A DNA stretch of 64,000 nucleotides from Colwellia sp. TT2012 (GCF_001440345.1 NZ_LJYX01000017.1:620001-684000); one strand, 5' to 3'; numbered from the stretch's first letter, positions 47,817 to 56,850 are shown. The notes: a model not told the origin generated them from the letters alone. Program-made: numbers and translations.

Positions 47817-48202
47817 TTTGCTGATAGTAACATTATCAGTGATAGCATTGCCGAAGTTATTATCGATGAATGAATTGAAGTATCTTTAGAAATGGTTGAA
47901 GAGCATGATAACTTTCTTACCAATATTTTTAAGGGTGATTATGGTGTTTTACTCAATAAAATCAATAACTATTCATATAGTCCTGAAGCACAATTCATCA
48001 TGGGTTCTATCGTACAAATAGTGGCGGTTGCCGCGGTGAATTATAATGAGCAAGGCGAGCAATCTAGCAAAGCGATTACTGATAAACGCATCATTGACCA
48101 ATTAAATGTCAGGACATTTTAGATTTAGGCTGGCAGCAAGCTAGAGTTTGGCTGCAACGAGAATTAGCTCATAGCAATATAGCCCCCGTCGCAGTTAGTT
48201 AG
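47817..48202 (+). pseudogene. remnant of a small STAS-like protein gene
   Basis: A forward frame reads SNIISDSIAEVIIDE, meets TGA, and continues IEVSLEMVEEHDNFLTNIFKG and VLLNKINNYSYSPEAQ to a stop at 48122. The next frame then carries DLGWQQARVWLQRELAHSN to TAG at 48202. An extra two bases near 48117 account for the shift. The middle part resembles STAS-like proteins of about 120 residues; the family assignment is tentative. An in-frame stop plus a frameshift mark it as broken. Confidence 0.55.
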
Positions 48203-48320
48203 TTATTGATGTTGTCTGATAATAACCACTGATAAAACTCATCCTCAAAATAAACCAGAGTCCAGGCATCATGGTCTTTCATACCAATACGCCATTAACC
48301 TTAAAGCTTGTGGCGCGCAT
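48199..48320 (-). pseudogene. fragment of a hydrolase-like gene
   Basis: On the reverse strand a short frame reads MKDHDAWTLVYFEDEFYQWLLSDN before TAA. The pattern HD.W...Y....Y.WLL resembles the extreme C-terminus of alpha/beta-hydrolase or predicted peptidase families. Upstream, the frame is interrupted within 15 codons. It would represent only the tail of a gene, overlapping the end of the preceding remnant. Low confidence. Confidence 0.3.
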
Positions 48321-48398
48321 GTTTCCTTTAGCAATTAAATCACAATTTTAACAAAGTTATTTTTGCCAACAACTTAACCTAGCCATCTTATAATTAAC

Positions 48399-48542
48399 GG
48401 CTCTGTTGTCGCATTAATCAAATTAGCTACAGCCATTATGTAGAGACGCTTGCAAAGGATTTACGCTTTAAACCCTTAATGTGCTGGCAGCCCTTAGTTA
48501 TAAGCCTTTGGGCAGGCAACAACAATAATCTATAACAGAGCC
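48399..48542. repeat. 144-bp MITE-like element next to the symporter remnant
   Basis: The left end GGCTCTGTTGT (48399-48409) and the right end ATAACAGAGCC (48532-48542) are inverted repeats with one mismatch. The first 11 bases match the terminus of the 26.2-kb element, although the interiors differ. It abuts the first codon of the symporter remnant, so the insertion or a later deletion removed that gene's start. No target-site duplication was found. Confidence 0.6.
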
Positions 48543-49131
48543 ATGTTTTTATTGGTACAACTTATCGATGCGATTACTGCTCCACTGATGGATAATATTG
48601 CCAATAATACAAACAAAAAAAGGGGTCTGATTAGACCCTATTAAGTATGGTTAGCCCTGCCTTTTGCCATTATCAGTATTTTAGCTTCTACCACACATGA
48701 TATATCCGAAGACAATAAATAATTTATGCTTTTGTTACCTATACCCTATTAATGATTGCCTCTATCGCCTTAAAAACAATCTCAGCAACCATATGTTTAT
48801 TCCGTTTTTTAATCGGTAACAGCTAATTGTTTTAGCTTACTATTGCCTTTATTGCTTGGAAATTCTTTTTAGATATGGCAAGCCGGTGTTATGGGAAAAA
48901 TTTTCTGACAGCATAGGCCATTGATGGCGCACTTGCTGGTTGGTTATTAGCCTTTACAACTACCAGCCAAATGTTGAACAAACTGAAGCAACTAAACAGG
49001 GTATACTATTATCCTTTACCATTTTACCGGCGTTAGGCTGATTTTCTGTTGCCTGGCTAATACGAAAACATACCTTAACAGAGCAGCAAGTAGTTAAAAT
49101 ACAAGCACAATTAAAGACTGCTACTAGTTAA
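48543..49131 (+). pseudogene. GPH-type sugar:cation symporter, heavily degraded
   Basis: Pieces of a glycoside-pentoside-hexuronide symporter are spread over three frames. QLIDAITAPLMDNIANNTNK is followed by RPY, a stop and VWLALPFAI, then FVTYTLLMIASIA in another frame, GALAGWLL in a third, and finally GILLSFTILPALG, a stop and FSVAWLIRKHTL ending ATS. Family members have about 450 residues and 12 helices; only about 195 codons remain, so large internal deletions have occurred together with several stops. The position upstream of a LacI remnant and glucokinase fits a former sugar-uptake locus. Confidence 0.8.
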
Positions 49132-49208
49132 CATATTGGCAAACATGTTAGAATTAAACCGTTAAAATTCAAAGTATTTACCACTAAATTTGCCAACTTA
49201 GGAATAAC

Positions 49209-49773
49209 ATGGCCACTATATACGAAGTTTCAAAACTTGCTGGCGTTTCTTTAGCAACGGTTTCTCGTGTGATAAATAAAAATCCACGAGTCAGCGATAA
49301 AACACGTCAAAAAGTTTTTGACGCAATGACTGAACGGGGCTATCGCCCTAATTTTATTGCCCAGTCAGTAATAGCGCAAGGACACTCAACTATTGCCCGT
49401 ATCGCTAGTCTCCAATTTAAAACCGATTCAAAAAGACAGATTAGCCAGTTATAAACGAGCATTAGCAGAAAGTAATATCCCTTTTAGTGACACGTTATAT
49501 TTTGAAGGCGACTTTAAAGAGACCGGTGGCAGTGACGGTTTAAACCATTTTCTTGAGAGTAAGCAGAAATTTAGTGCATTAATTTGTGCCAATGATGAGA
49601 TGGCTTCGGGGGCAATTACTTATGCCAGAGAGCGAGGGTTTTCTTTACCTAAAGATCTATCGATAATAGGCTTTGATAATATCATTTTTGCACGACATAC
49701 CTACCCGAAACTGACTACCATAGATAATCCAGTAAATTTAATGGGCACCATGGCAGCAAAGTTAATGCCGTAA
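49209..49773 (+). pseudogene. LacI-family regulator with internal deletion and frameshift
   Basis: The N-terminal DNA-binding part is perfect: TIYEVSKLAGVSLATVSRVI and the hinge region to residue 55. The sequence then jumps to what should be residue about 170 of the ligand-binding domain (IAQGHSTIARI, FKTDSK), so about 110 residues are missing. At an A5 run in TCAAAAAGACAG one base too many shifts the frame. The rest continues in another frame as RLASYKRALAESN, ICANDEMASGAITYARERG and IIGFDNIIFARHTYPKLTTI, ending without the last 40 or so residues. The intact helix-turn-helix could still be expressed as an 81-residue product. Confidence 0.88.
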
Positions 49774-49822
49774 CTAGTGACATTGAAAAATAAACACCTT
49801 TGAACGAGAAGTAAGACAAAAG

Positions 49823-50812
49823 ATGATGAATTCACAAGATAGGCAAGTAATCAATCTAGTTGCTGATATTGGTGGTACAAATATCAGGTTGGCAATGACT
49901 GATAAGAATAATAATCTCAACGAAATTGAAACCTATCAGTGTCAGCAGTTTGCCCACTTAAGTACGGTAATTTATCAATACTTAACCAAAAAAAAACTAC
50001 TTAACACACGCGTTAATGCCTGTTTAGCCATAGCCTGCCCTGTTGATAGCGATGCTATCGCCATGACCAACTTGCCCTGGCAGTTTTCACAAAAACAGCT
50101 GAAAGCAGAGCTTAAGTTAAATAGCTTAACGCTAATAAATGATTACACCGCAATCGCTATGGCCATTCCTTTATTGAATGATAAGCAAAAGATAAAAATT
50201 GGCGGCGGAGAAGCAGTGAAGAACCAACCAATAGCGGTCTGTGGTCCGGGAACAGGGCTGGGGGTTGCTAATTTAGTGAACATCAATAATCACTGGCACT
50301 GTTTAGGTGGCGAAGGAGGTCATATCGACTTTGCCCCTGTCGATGAACTTGATGTTAAAATATTTGAACAATTAAAAACGACAAAAAATCGCATTTCTTA
50401 TGAACAGCTACTCTCTGGTTACGGCTTAGAGCAAATATATCACGCATTAACGGTTATTATGGCAAATGACAAAGCCCCTGCAGCGACTAAACTAACGGCT
50501 AAAGATATTAGTGCACAAGCATTAAATGGCAACTGCCCGATAAGCACACAGGCTTTATCACAGTTTTGTAAAATTTTAGGCAGCTTTGCCGGTAACTTAG
50601 CCTTAACCACAGGCTCCATTGGTGGTGTATATATCGCGGGTGGTATAGTGCCGAGGTTTGTCGATTATTTAAAAAACAGTGAGTTTAGAGCAAGGTTTGA
50701 AACTAAAGGTCGTATGTCGTATTTAAACAAACAAACGCCGACTTACATCATCACCGAAAGCCAACCAGGTTTACTCGGTGCTGCCGCTTATCTTAACCAG
50801 GTTTGCCCATAA
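49823..50812 (+). CDS. glk: glucokinase
   Basis: Glucokinase phosphorylates glucose with ATP. The 329-residue protein is intact, with the ATP-binding start LVADIGGTNIRLAMT, the substrate region MTNLPWQFSQ, LINDYTAIA, CGPGTGLGVA, GGEGGHIDFAP and IAGGIVPRF. The length fits the proteobacterial Glk family. It follows the LacI remnant by 49 bases and is the only surviving gene of a likely sugar-utilisation cluster, perhaps because free glucose arises from other routes. It ends with a strong terminator before ybaB. Confidence 0.94.
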   Translation: MMNSQDRQVINLVADIGGTNIRLAMTDKNNNLNEIETYQCQQFAHLSTVIYQYLTKKKLLNTRVNACLAIACPVDSDAIAMTNLPWQFSQKQLKAELKLNSLTLINDYTAIAMAIPLLNDKQKIKIGGGEAVKNQPIAVCGPGTGLGVANLVNINNHWHCLGGEGGHIDFAPVDELDVKIFEQLKTTKNRISYEQLLSGYGLEQIYHALTVIMANDKAPAATKLTAKDISAQALNGNCPISTQALSQFCKILGSFAGNLALTTGSIGGVYIAGGIVPRFVDYLKNSEFRARFETKGRMSYLNKQTPTYIITESQPGLLGAAAYLNQVCP

Positions 50813-50835
50813 TTTTACCGAAAATAGCAGGAAAA

Positions 50836-50862
50836 AAAAGCTCAAGGATCTCTTGAGCTTTT
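50836..50862. terminator. terminator between glk and ybaB
   Basis: AAAAGCTCAAG (50836-50846) and CTTGAGCTTTT (50852-50862) form a perfect 11-bp stem with a 5-base loop, flanked by A- and T-runs on both sides. It can serve both convergent genes. Confidence 0.9.
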
Positions 50863-50925
50863 ATTCTTTAAAATACACCCTCTTTAAAAACGCCAGTTTG
50901 AAAATAATCTGGCTTCGAAAGCAGC

Positions 50926-51252
50926 CTAAAAAGGCATTTTCATACCTGGTGGTAATTGCATCCCGCCAGTAAGTGCGCCCATCTTATCTTTGTTTTGCTC
51001 TTCAACACGACGTACCGCATCATTTACCGCTGCAGCAAGTAAGTCTTCAATCATGTCTTTATCATCGTCCATTAAGCTGTCATCAAGCTCAACACGACGA
51101 ACACTGTGACTACCGGTCATAGTTACTTTAACCATGCCAGCACCTGCTTCACCAACAACTTCCATTTTTGCCAGCTCTTCTTGCGCTTTAGCCATTTTGG
51201 CCTGCATTTGTTGGGCTTGTTTCATTAAGTTGCCCATTCCGCCTTTCATCAT
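50926..51252 (-). CDS. ybaB: nucleoid-associated protein YbaB/EbfC
   Basis: YbaB is a small dimeric DNA-binding protein. The 108-residue protein has the family pattern [38 protein letters not shown] and [16 protein letters not shown]. It follows dnaX with a 136-base gap in the same direction. Normally recR comes next; here it does not. Confidence 0.95.
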   Translation of the reverse strand: MMKGGMGNLMKQAQQMQAKMAKAQEELAKMEVVGEAGAGMVKVTMTGSHSVRRVELDDSLMDDDKDMIEDLLAAAVNDAVRRVEEQNKDKMGALTGGMQLPPGMKMPF

Positions 51253-51388
51253 GATATTTTCTCCGATATTACTAGGTTGACTATTTTTACATTGATTGTC
51301 TTATTTTACCTGAAAGACAGCAAGTTTTGAATGTAAATGAAGTGATTAAATACTCTAGGGTAAAGTCTATTTCAGCGTAGCGTTTGAG

Positions 51389-53581
51389 TTAACGTGGCGC
51401 AATGCTCTCTTCATTCAAGCTTGCCTGAAAAGTATCTTGCAAGGCAATCACCACAGCATCTTCTTTTAATAAAGCTTTAACATAATCAAGTCGTTTGTCA
51501 TTAATTTGCACTTGAATTTGATAAGGGTCGGCCACCGTCTCTTCAACGATATTGAGTGTTACGGTAACTTGACGAGATAAAAACTGACAAATATAGCTTT
51601 GTAATTGTTGCTGAGCAACATCGGTTTTTAAATGCCTGGTTGCCTGATTTAATAGCAAGATCAAGTTATCATCAGTAGAGTCTTCACTGATGGTAGCATG
51701 TATCGCTAATTGCCTAATACGGGCGGTGAGCTGCATAGAGTCAATCATATGCGCCCATTTATCGACTTGGTTTGCTTTAGTTATGGTCGCAGGATTAATG
51801 TTATCTTGATGAAACGGAGCTTCCGGCTCGGGCACTATAACAGCACTTGCCGTTGCTGCCACTTGTGACTCAACAGGTGCTGCTATAGCGCTACCTTTAC
51901 TACTATCTAGGTTACTAGATTGACGCAGAGCTGCGTCACTTGGCTTTTTTGCATGCTTCTCCAGCTCTTTCTTGCGACTGCGTAACATATTTCGTGTTGC
52001 CAGCACTGAAGCTACTGGGCTATCAATACTAAGCTGGCCGTCTTGTTGATTAACAAGAGGAGTTGGCTTTTGTTGCTCGTTACTCTTGACTATTGATGTT
52101 GTTGGCCGAGGAATAGCGGCTATTTCATCTGGAATAACAGCTGCTTCGCTTGGCATACCAGCAGCTTGGTGTGACATTGCCCTGTCGCTATTGCTAAAAT
52201 CGTCAGCTTGTTGCTCAATGGCGAGCATTTGTTCATTCAATTCATTTTGTTGAATGTTATCCGGAGTAATAAAAGGCTCAATAACATCAGGGTTAACCAT
52301 AGGCTCGGATTGAGTATCGACCACTGCAGTTTTCGTGGTAGTGGCAACTACTGGCTTTTGGTCTAAAGCAGCAGTACTTGGCGGTATTTGAGCGGTTTTT
52401 GCTAATGCAACATCATTAAAGTTAACCTCGTTGGGGCTAACTTCATTGGCATAGACATTCGTAGCGACAATTGCTTCACTGCTAAGCGGTGGTTTTTGCA
52501 TTGGTTTAAAAGCAATTAAACGCAATAAGGTCATATCAAAAGCAGCTTGCTCATCAAAAGCATAGGGTAAATCTTTGCGACCATTGAGGCTTATTTGGTA
52601 ATACAGTTGCACATCTTCAGCAGACATAGCTTGACTAAACTTTTTCAATAAAGTTAATAAGTCAGCGGGTAAATCGAAATGCTGATCAACTATTTGCAGC
52701 AATGCTATTTGATGAAATAATTGAATTAATTCGGCAAATAAGCGGCTATAGCTTGGCGCATAAGAAGCAATTTCTTGTGATAACGCCATTAACGCTTGGC
52801 TGTCTTGTTTTAGTAAAGCGACGACCAGCTGGTAAACCCAGTTTTGATCGATACCACCGAGCATCTGTTGAATATTAGCTAAGCTAATATTTCCTTGCCC
52901 TTGAGCAATAGCTTGGTCCGTTAAGCTCAATGAATCGCGCATGCTGCCACGAGCGGCTTTAGCGAGTAAAGTTAGGCAGCCTTGCTCATAAGTTACTTGC
53001 TCTTTAGATAAGATCTCAGCCAGTTTTTCTTCAATTTGCTTAACGGTTAAGGCTTTTAAATGAAACTGCAAACAACGTGATAACACGGTAACAGGCAGTT
53101 TTTGTGGATCAGTGGTTGCTAAAATAAATTTAACATGCTCCGGCGGCTCTTCTAAAGTTTTTAACAAGGCATTAAAACTATGACGTGATAGCATATGTAC
53201 TTCATCTATCAAGTAAACCTTAAAGCGTCCTCGGCTTGGAGCATATTGCACATTATCAAGAATTTCTCGAGTATCATCTACTTTAGTTTTAGACGCGGCA
53301 TCAATTTCTAACAGGTCAACAAAGCGACCTTGATCTATATCGATACAGGCATCACATTCGCCACAAGGCTTAGCTGTAATGCCAATTTCACAATTAAGAC
53401 TTTTAGCAAAAATTCGGGCAATGGTGGTTTTACCGACACCTCGAGTGCCGGTAAAAAGATAGGCATGATGCAAGCGCTGTTGAGATAAAGCATTGGCAAG
53501 CACATTGACCACATGCTCTTGCCCTATCAATTCTTGAAAATTTTTAGGTCGCCATTTTCTCGCTAAAACTTGATAACTCAT
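51389..53581 (-). CDS. dnaX: DNA polymerase III subunits tau/gamma
   Basis: DnaX encodes tau, the clamp-loader ATPase that also links the polymerase cores and the helicase. The 730-residue product has Walker A GTRGVGKTTIARI, the zinc module CGECDACIDID, the DEAD-type Walker B YLIDEVHML, and the sensor and arginine-finger region SRCLQFHL. After about residue 365 comes a long Pro/Ala/Gln-rich linker, then a C-terminal polymerase-binding domain from about 610. A slippery A AAA AAG at codons 544-546 with a hairpin and an upstream GGAG should yield a 548-residue gamma by -1 frameshifting. It lies between apt and ybaB. Confidence 0.96.
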   Translation of the reverse strand: MSYQVLARKWRPKNFQELIGQEHVVNVLANALSQQRLHHAYLFTGTRGVGKTTIARIFAKSLNCEIGITAKPCGECDACIDIDQGRFVDLLEIDAASKTKVDDTREILDNVQYAPSRGRFKVYLIDEVHMLSRHSFNALLKTLEEPPEHVKFILATTDPQKLPVTVLSRCLQFHLKALTVKQIEEKLAEILSKEQVTYEQGCLTLLAKAARGSMRDSLSLTDQAIAQGQGNISLANIQQMLGGIDQNWVYQLVVALLKQDSQALMALSQEIASYAPSYSRLFAELIQLFHQIALLQIVDQHFDLPADLLTLLKKFSQAMSAEDVQLYYQISLNGRKDLPYAFDEQAAFDMTLLRLIAFKPMQKPPLSSEAIVATNVYANEVSPNEVNFNDVALAKTAQIPPSTAALDQKPVVATTTKTAVVDTQSEPMVNPDVIEPFITPDNIQQNELNEQMLAIEQQADDFSNSDRAMSHQAAGMPSEAAVIPDEIAAIPRPTTSIVKSNEQQKPTPLVNQQDGQLSIDSPVASVLATRNMLRSRKKELEKHAKKPSDAALRQSSNLDSSKGSAIAAPVESQVAATASAVIVPEPEAPFHQDNINPATITKANQVDKWAHMIDSMQLTARIRQLAIHATISEDSTDDNLILLLNQATRHLKTDVAQQQLQSYICQFLSRQVTVTLNIVEETVADPYQIQVQINDKRLDYVKALLKEDAVVIALQDTFQASLNEESIAPR
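51921..51962 (-). promoter_or_regulatory. programmed -1 frameshift cassette in dnaX
   Basis: On the coding strand the order is: GGAG (51962-51959), 8 bases, the heptamer A AAA AAG (51950-51944) in the correct register, a 5-base spacer, then a perfect stem TGACGCA/TGCGTCA with a tetraloop (51938-51921). After slippage the new frame reads GCC AAG TGA and stops at once (51938-51936). All three parts match the E. coli dnaX arrangement in type and spacing. Confidence 0.88.
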
Positions 53582-53610
53582 ATTAAATTACTTTTTGATG
53601 CGGTGAAAAA

Positions 53611-54156
53611 TCATTCACCTTGATACTGAATAAGCGAAAAAGGGGTAATATTAAGCTCTGCAAGGCGTTTTTCGCCACCTAAATCGGGTAAAGAAATGAC
53701 AAAGCCTGCGTCTTGTACTTGCGCACCTAGGCGTCGAATCAATTTAGTTGTTGCCTCTATGGTACCACCCGTTGCTAATAAATCATCAATGATCAGTACC
53801 TTGTCTGCAGAATTTAATGCATCTTGGTGAATCTCTAAGACATCTTCACCGTACTCTAATTTATAAGCCTGTGCATAGGTATCACGAGGTAATTTCCCCG
53901 GTTTTCTTACGGGTATAAAACCTATTTCTAAAGCTAACGCTAAAGGTGCACCAAAGAGGAATCCTCGAGCTTCAGTACCAACCACCTTGGTAAAGCCTTT
54001 ATTTTTATAGGCCTCAGCTAAGAGTTCAATTGTTAATGAAAAAGCTTGAGCATCTTCTAATATACTGGTGACATCACGAAACATGATGCCTTTAACGGGG
54101 TAATCTGGCACAGTATGTATCGCATTAAGCAACTGCTGCTGTTGGGAATCATTCAT
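53611..54156 (-). CDS. apt: adenine phosphoribosyltransferase
   Basis: Apt salvages adenine to AMP using PRPP. The 181-residue protein has [29 protein letters not shown] and the PRPP-binding loop [16 protein letters not shown]. Its length matches the family. It is upstream of dnaX by 29 bases in the same direction, the usual gammaproteobacterial order. Confidence 0.96.
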   Translation of the reverse strand: MNDSQQQQLLNAIHTVPDYPVKGIMFRDVTSILEDAQAFSLTIELLAEAYKNKGFTKVVGTEARGFLFGAPLALALEIGFIPVRKPGKLPRDTYAQAYKLEYGEDVLEIHQDALNSADKVLIIDDLLATGGTIEATTKLIRRLGAQVQDAGFVISLPDLGGEKRLAELNITPFSLIQYQGE

Positions 54157-54270
54157 GATAGCAAAGCAGAAAGCCTTAGATGGGCTCTCTGTAATAGTAA
54201 TAAATAGATAAACAAATCATAAAGCAATTCTGCTAATTTTTACAGCGATAAAACACTAGCTTAAGCAATA

Positions 54271-54666
54271 TTATAAATTAACTTGCAAGGGTTCGCATTC
54301 AAAGTTCGAATCAGTGAGTTCAGATAACAAAGCAAGGAATTTATCCTTATTAATGGGCTTATCAATAGCTTTATCAAAGAGTGAGTATTCTGGCAGATTT
54401 TTCAGGCTATCAATGCCCTGGGTAGTCATAAAGATAATTTTTGTTTCAGCAAATTCAGGGATATTTTTTAGATTTTTAGTAAGCTGTAAACCATCCATCA
54501 AAGGCATTAAATGGTCGATAACAAAGAGTTGGTAGTTACCTTGTTGCGCTTTCCCTAGTGCATCAAGTCCATTAATAGCTTTATCAACATTATGCCCTTG
54601 TGAAATGAGCAACTCTGTTAGCATATCTTGAACCGCTTTTTTGTCATCAACAACTAAAATATTCAT
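54271..54666 (-). CDS. single-domain response regulator
   Basis: A 131-residue CheY-like receiver without an output domain. The acidic pair is in LVVDDKKAV, the phosphoacceptor Asp is in FVIDHLMPLMDG, the conserved Thr is in FMTTQG, and a Lys lies in IDKPINKDKF. ATG 54666 is preferred over the TTG two codons earlier because the strand starts immediately after it. No kinase gene is adjacent. Such stand-alone receivers often act in motility, phosphorelay or adaptor roles; the target here is unknown. Confidence 0.88.
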   Translation of the reverse strand: MNILVVDDKKAVQDMLTELLISQGHNVDKAINGLDALGKAQQGNYQLFVIDHLMPLMDGLQLTKNLKNIPEFAETKIIFMTTQGIDSLKNLPEYSLFDKAIDKPINKDKFLALLSELTDSNFECEPLQVNL

Positions 54667-54820
54667 ATACAATTTTTAAACAGTAAGAGCTAATTTGGCG
54701 CGGATCTTACCCTATAATTATTACAGTATATAGGGTTATCTTAGATAAATTATGAAACAGTATGATTCAAATCTAACGTAAACTTAGCACTAATGTGTAA
54801 TTTTTTTGCCAAGGGAGCCT

Positions 54821-55489
54821 TTACTTGGCCAGTTTAAGGCGCGGACGTTTAGGGCTAGCTGTACTGTTAGGGTTAACATAGACACTACTTGCATTAGGTC
54901 TAGCCCCTTCAACCCAAGGCGATGAGGGTGTTTTTTTAATACCTTTGTTAGTTTTTTTCTTAGCGTAATCCTTTTTATCATTAGCCGATGTTGAATTACC
55001 ACTAGCAGAGCTAACCATTTTCTTACTTCTTTCTACATGATATTTTTTATCAATAGCCTGCAACAAGTTTCGTAAAACCTGATCTTTACATTCTCGATAA
55101 TGTTTATGATCTACTTTACGCGAAAATGCACTTAACTCCGGTTTACTCAGGCGAAAGTCTACCTCACTGAGTAGAGAAATTATTTGCTCGGCTTGTAAAT
55201 TTAAGGCTATTTTAAGTTTTGTTAAAATAATATTATTAGATAGACGCTTTTCGGGTATTGCCTGGACACCGGGCTTTTTACCTCGTTTTTCATTGATAAA
55301 ACCATTTAAAAACACCGCTAACTTGGTATCAAATAGAGCAACAAAATCGCTATCATCGTCTTTTTTCAGCCATTGACTTATCTGCTCACGAGTGACGTCC
55401 TCACCGGCAGAGGCAAAGATCGCTACCATTTGTTTATCATTAAAATTAAAGGTATAACGCAAGCGGCGCAAAATATCATTATTGTTCAC
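54821..55489 (-). CDS. DUF1456 (YehS) family protein
   Basis: A 222-residue protein with two repeats of the DUF1456 domain: NNNDILRRLRYTFNFNDKQMV and, later, SNNIILTKLKIALNLQAEQI. The segment KPELSAFSRKVDHKHYRECKDQ is a hallmark of the family. The last 70 residues are a Lys/Ser-rich, apparently disordered extension longer than in E. coli YehS. The function is unknown. It stands alone. Confidence 0.88.
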   Translation of the reverse strand: MNNNDILRRLRYTFNFNDKQMVAIFASAGEDVTREQISQWLKKDDDSDFVALFDTKLAVFLNGFINEKRGKKPGVQAIPEKRLSNNIILTKLKIALNLQAEQIISLLSEVDFRLSKPELSAFSRKVDHKHYRECKDQVLRNLLQAIDKKYHVERSKKMVSSASGNSTSANDKKDYAKKKTNKGIKKTPSSPWVEGARPNASSVYVNPNSTASPKRPRLKLAK

Positions 55490-55556
55490 GGTAAAATCCA
55501 GTACATAAGCATAAGAAGGCTATTATACACACTAAGGCTAATAGCAAACATATAAG

Positions 55557-56036
55557 TTAATGAAATACTTCTCGGCTAAAGTGTAGGTGTTTACCAGACG
55601 TCATTAATGTTTTAAAGTCATCCTGATTAACACAAAGTAGTGTCTCATGATCCCCAGCTTCGAGGTAAACTTTTTTTAGTTGAGTTAACTCTTGCGCACA
55701 AACCATACTCAAATGATAAGCTTCAGCTGCAGGAGGCACTGCACCAAGATTACAATCAGAGAAAAGCTGATAGACTTCATGCTCCTTCATTAATTGATAG
55801 CTACCATGTAAATTTTCATTAAGTACTGACAGGTTAATTTTATCAGCCGCGGGTAATATCGCCATTAATTTTTTGTCTTCGTGGTTTTTTAACAACACAG
55901 CCTTGGCTATTTGTTTTAATGATATATTTGCCGTGATGGCAGTGCCTATAGAACTGTTACTGTGAAAGTGTTCAACTTCTTGGTACGGAATACTTTTTTC
56001 ATTCAAGTAACGGGTAAGTCTGGTTGAAATATTCAT
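55557..56036 (-). CDS. YbaK/EbsC-family aminoacyl-tRNA deacylase-like protein
   Basis: A 159-residue single-domain protein resembling the YbaK/ProX family, which hydrolyses mischarged aminoacyl-tRNAs. The motifs visible are VEHFHSNSSIGTA near the start, IAKAVLLKNHEDKKLMAILPA with the conserved Lys, NENLHGSYQLMKEHEV and DCNLGAVPPAAEAY, equivalent to the family's G.IPP(F/L)G segment. Which tRNA, if any, is edited cannot be read from the sequence. Single gene. Confidence 0.82.
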   Translation of the reverse strand: MNISTRLTRYLNEKSIPYQEVEHFHSNSSIGTAITANISLKQIAKAVLLKNHEDKKLMAILPAADKINLSVLNENLHGSYQLMKEHEVYQLFSDCNLGAVPPAAEAYHLSMVCAQELTQLKKVYLEAGDHETLLCVNQDDFKTLMTSGKHLHFSREVFH

Positions 56037-56189
56037 ATAAACCTCGATACATTAAGTACACTTATTACAGTATAGCCATATATACACTAAGTTACTTGCT
56101 AAGTAATATTATGCCTACCGGCTGGCCTAACAACGACAAAAACGGGCACTACCCCGTCTTTATGGCTTAGCTAAACATAAGTTTTGTGA

Positions 56190-56711
56190 TTAACCACCAC
56201 ACTTTTTACTTTTGTCTTTCATTTTACCTTCACCACATTTACCTTCACCACACTTTCCTTTTTTAGCAGCTTTCATTTTACCTTCGCCACATTTACCCTT
56301 GCTGTGATTTTTCATCATACTTTCGCCACATTTTCCCTTGCTGTGGTCTTTCATCATACTTTCGCCACATTTTCCCTTGGTATGGCCTTTCATCTTACCT
56401 TCACCGCATTTACCCTTGCTATGATCTTTCATCTTACCTTCACCGCATTTTCCCTTGCTATGGCCTTTCATTTTACCTTCACCGCATTTACCCTTGGTAT
56501 GGCCTTTCATTTTACCTTCACCGCATTTTCCCTTGCTGTGGTCTTTCATTTTACCTTCGCCACATTTGCCCTCAGCGTGATCCGCAGCAATGGTTACTAA
56601 TTCATTTGCGGCAAAAGGGTTTGCTTCAGCTTTTACTACATTACTAGCAAAAAGGCTAAAAGCAAGTAAGCCAAGTACAGCTGCTAGTGATGATGTCTTA
56701 ACTATATTCAT
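56190..56711 (-). CDS. HvfA/bufferin-like Cys-rich repeat protein (putative RiPP metallophore precursor)
   Basis: The 173-residue product has a signal peptide (about residues 1-28) and then NPFAANELVTIAADHAEGKCGEGK, which closely resembles HvfA/bufferin precursors: a small NPFA..EL leader and EGKCG core motifs. After that come eight 13-residue repeats of the form GKCGEGKMKxHxK, each with one Cys, with EGK changed to ESM in two. The C-terminus is GKCGEGKCGEGKMK and KKCGG. Eleven Cys are present, all in GKCG-type contexts except the last. In known systems an MNIO enzyme (HvfB, DUF692) with HvfC modifies these Cys to copper-binding oxazolone or thioamide groups. Neither partner is in the window. 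AGGA nine bases upstream supports ATG 56711. Confidence 0.8.
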   Translation of the reverse strand: MNIVKTSSLAAVLGLLAFSLFASNVVKAEANPFAANELVTIAADHAEGKCGEGKMKDHSKGKCGEGKMKGHTKGKCGEGKMKGHSKGKCGEGKMKDHSKGKCGEGKMKGHTKGKCGESMMKDHSKGKCGESMMKNHSKGKCGEGKMKAAKKGKCGEGKCGEGKMKDKSKKCGG

Positions 56712-56850
56712 GATTTATTTCCTTTAATTTAGACTTGTATTTGGGTGTTCTCATATTATTGAGATTTATTTATATGACTTTTTACATAGACCTGCGCGGC
56801 TAATTAAATCTTTCAATTTTTTATTGTTATATACTCAAAATTTAATCATA

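Noticed and set aside
56304..56600. 98-codon forward frame opposite the HvfA-like gene, rich in Phe and His
   Set aside because: It is the antisense of the tandem repeats and has no independent signal.
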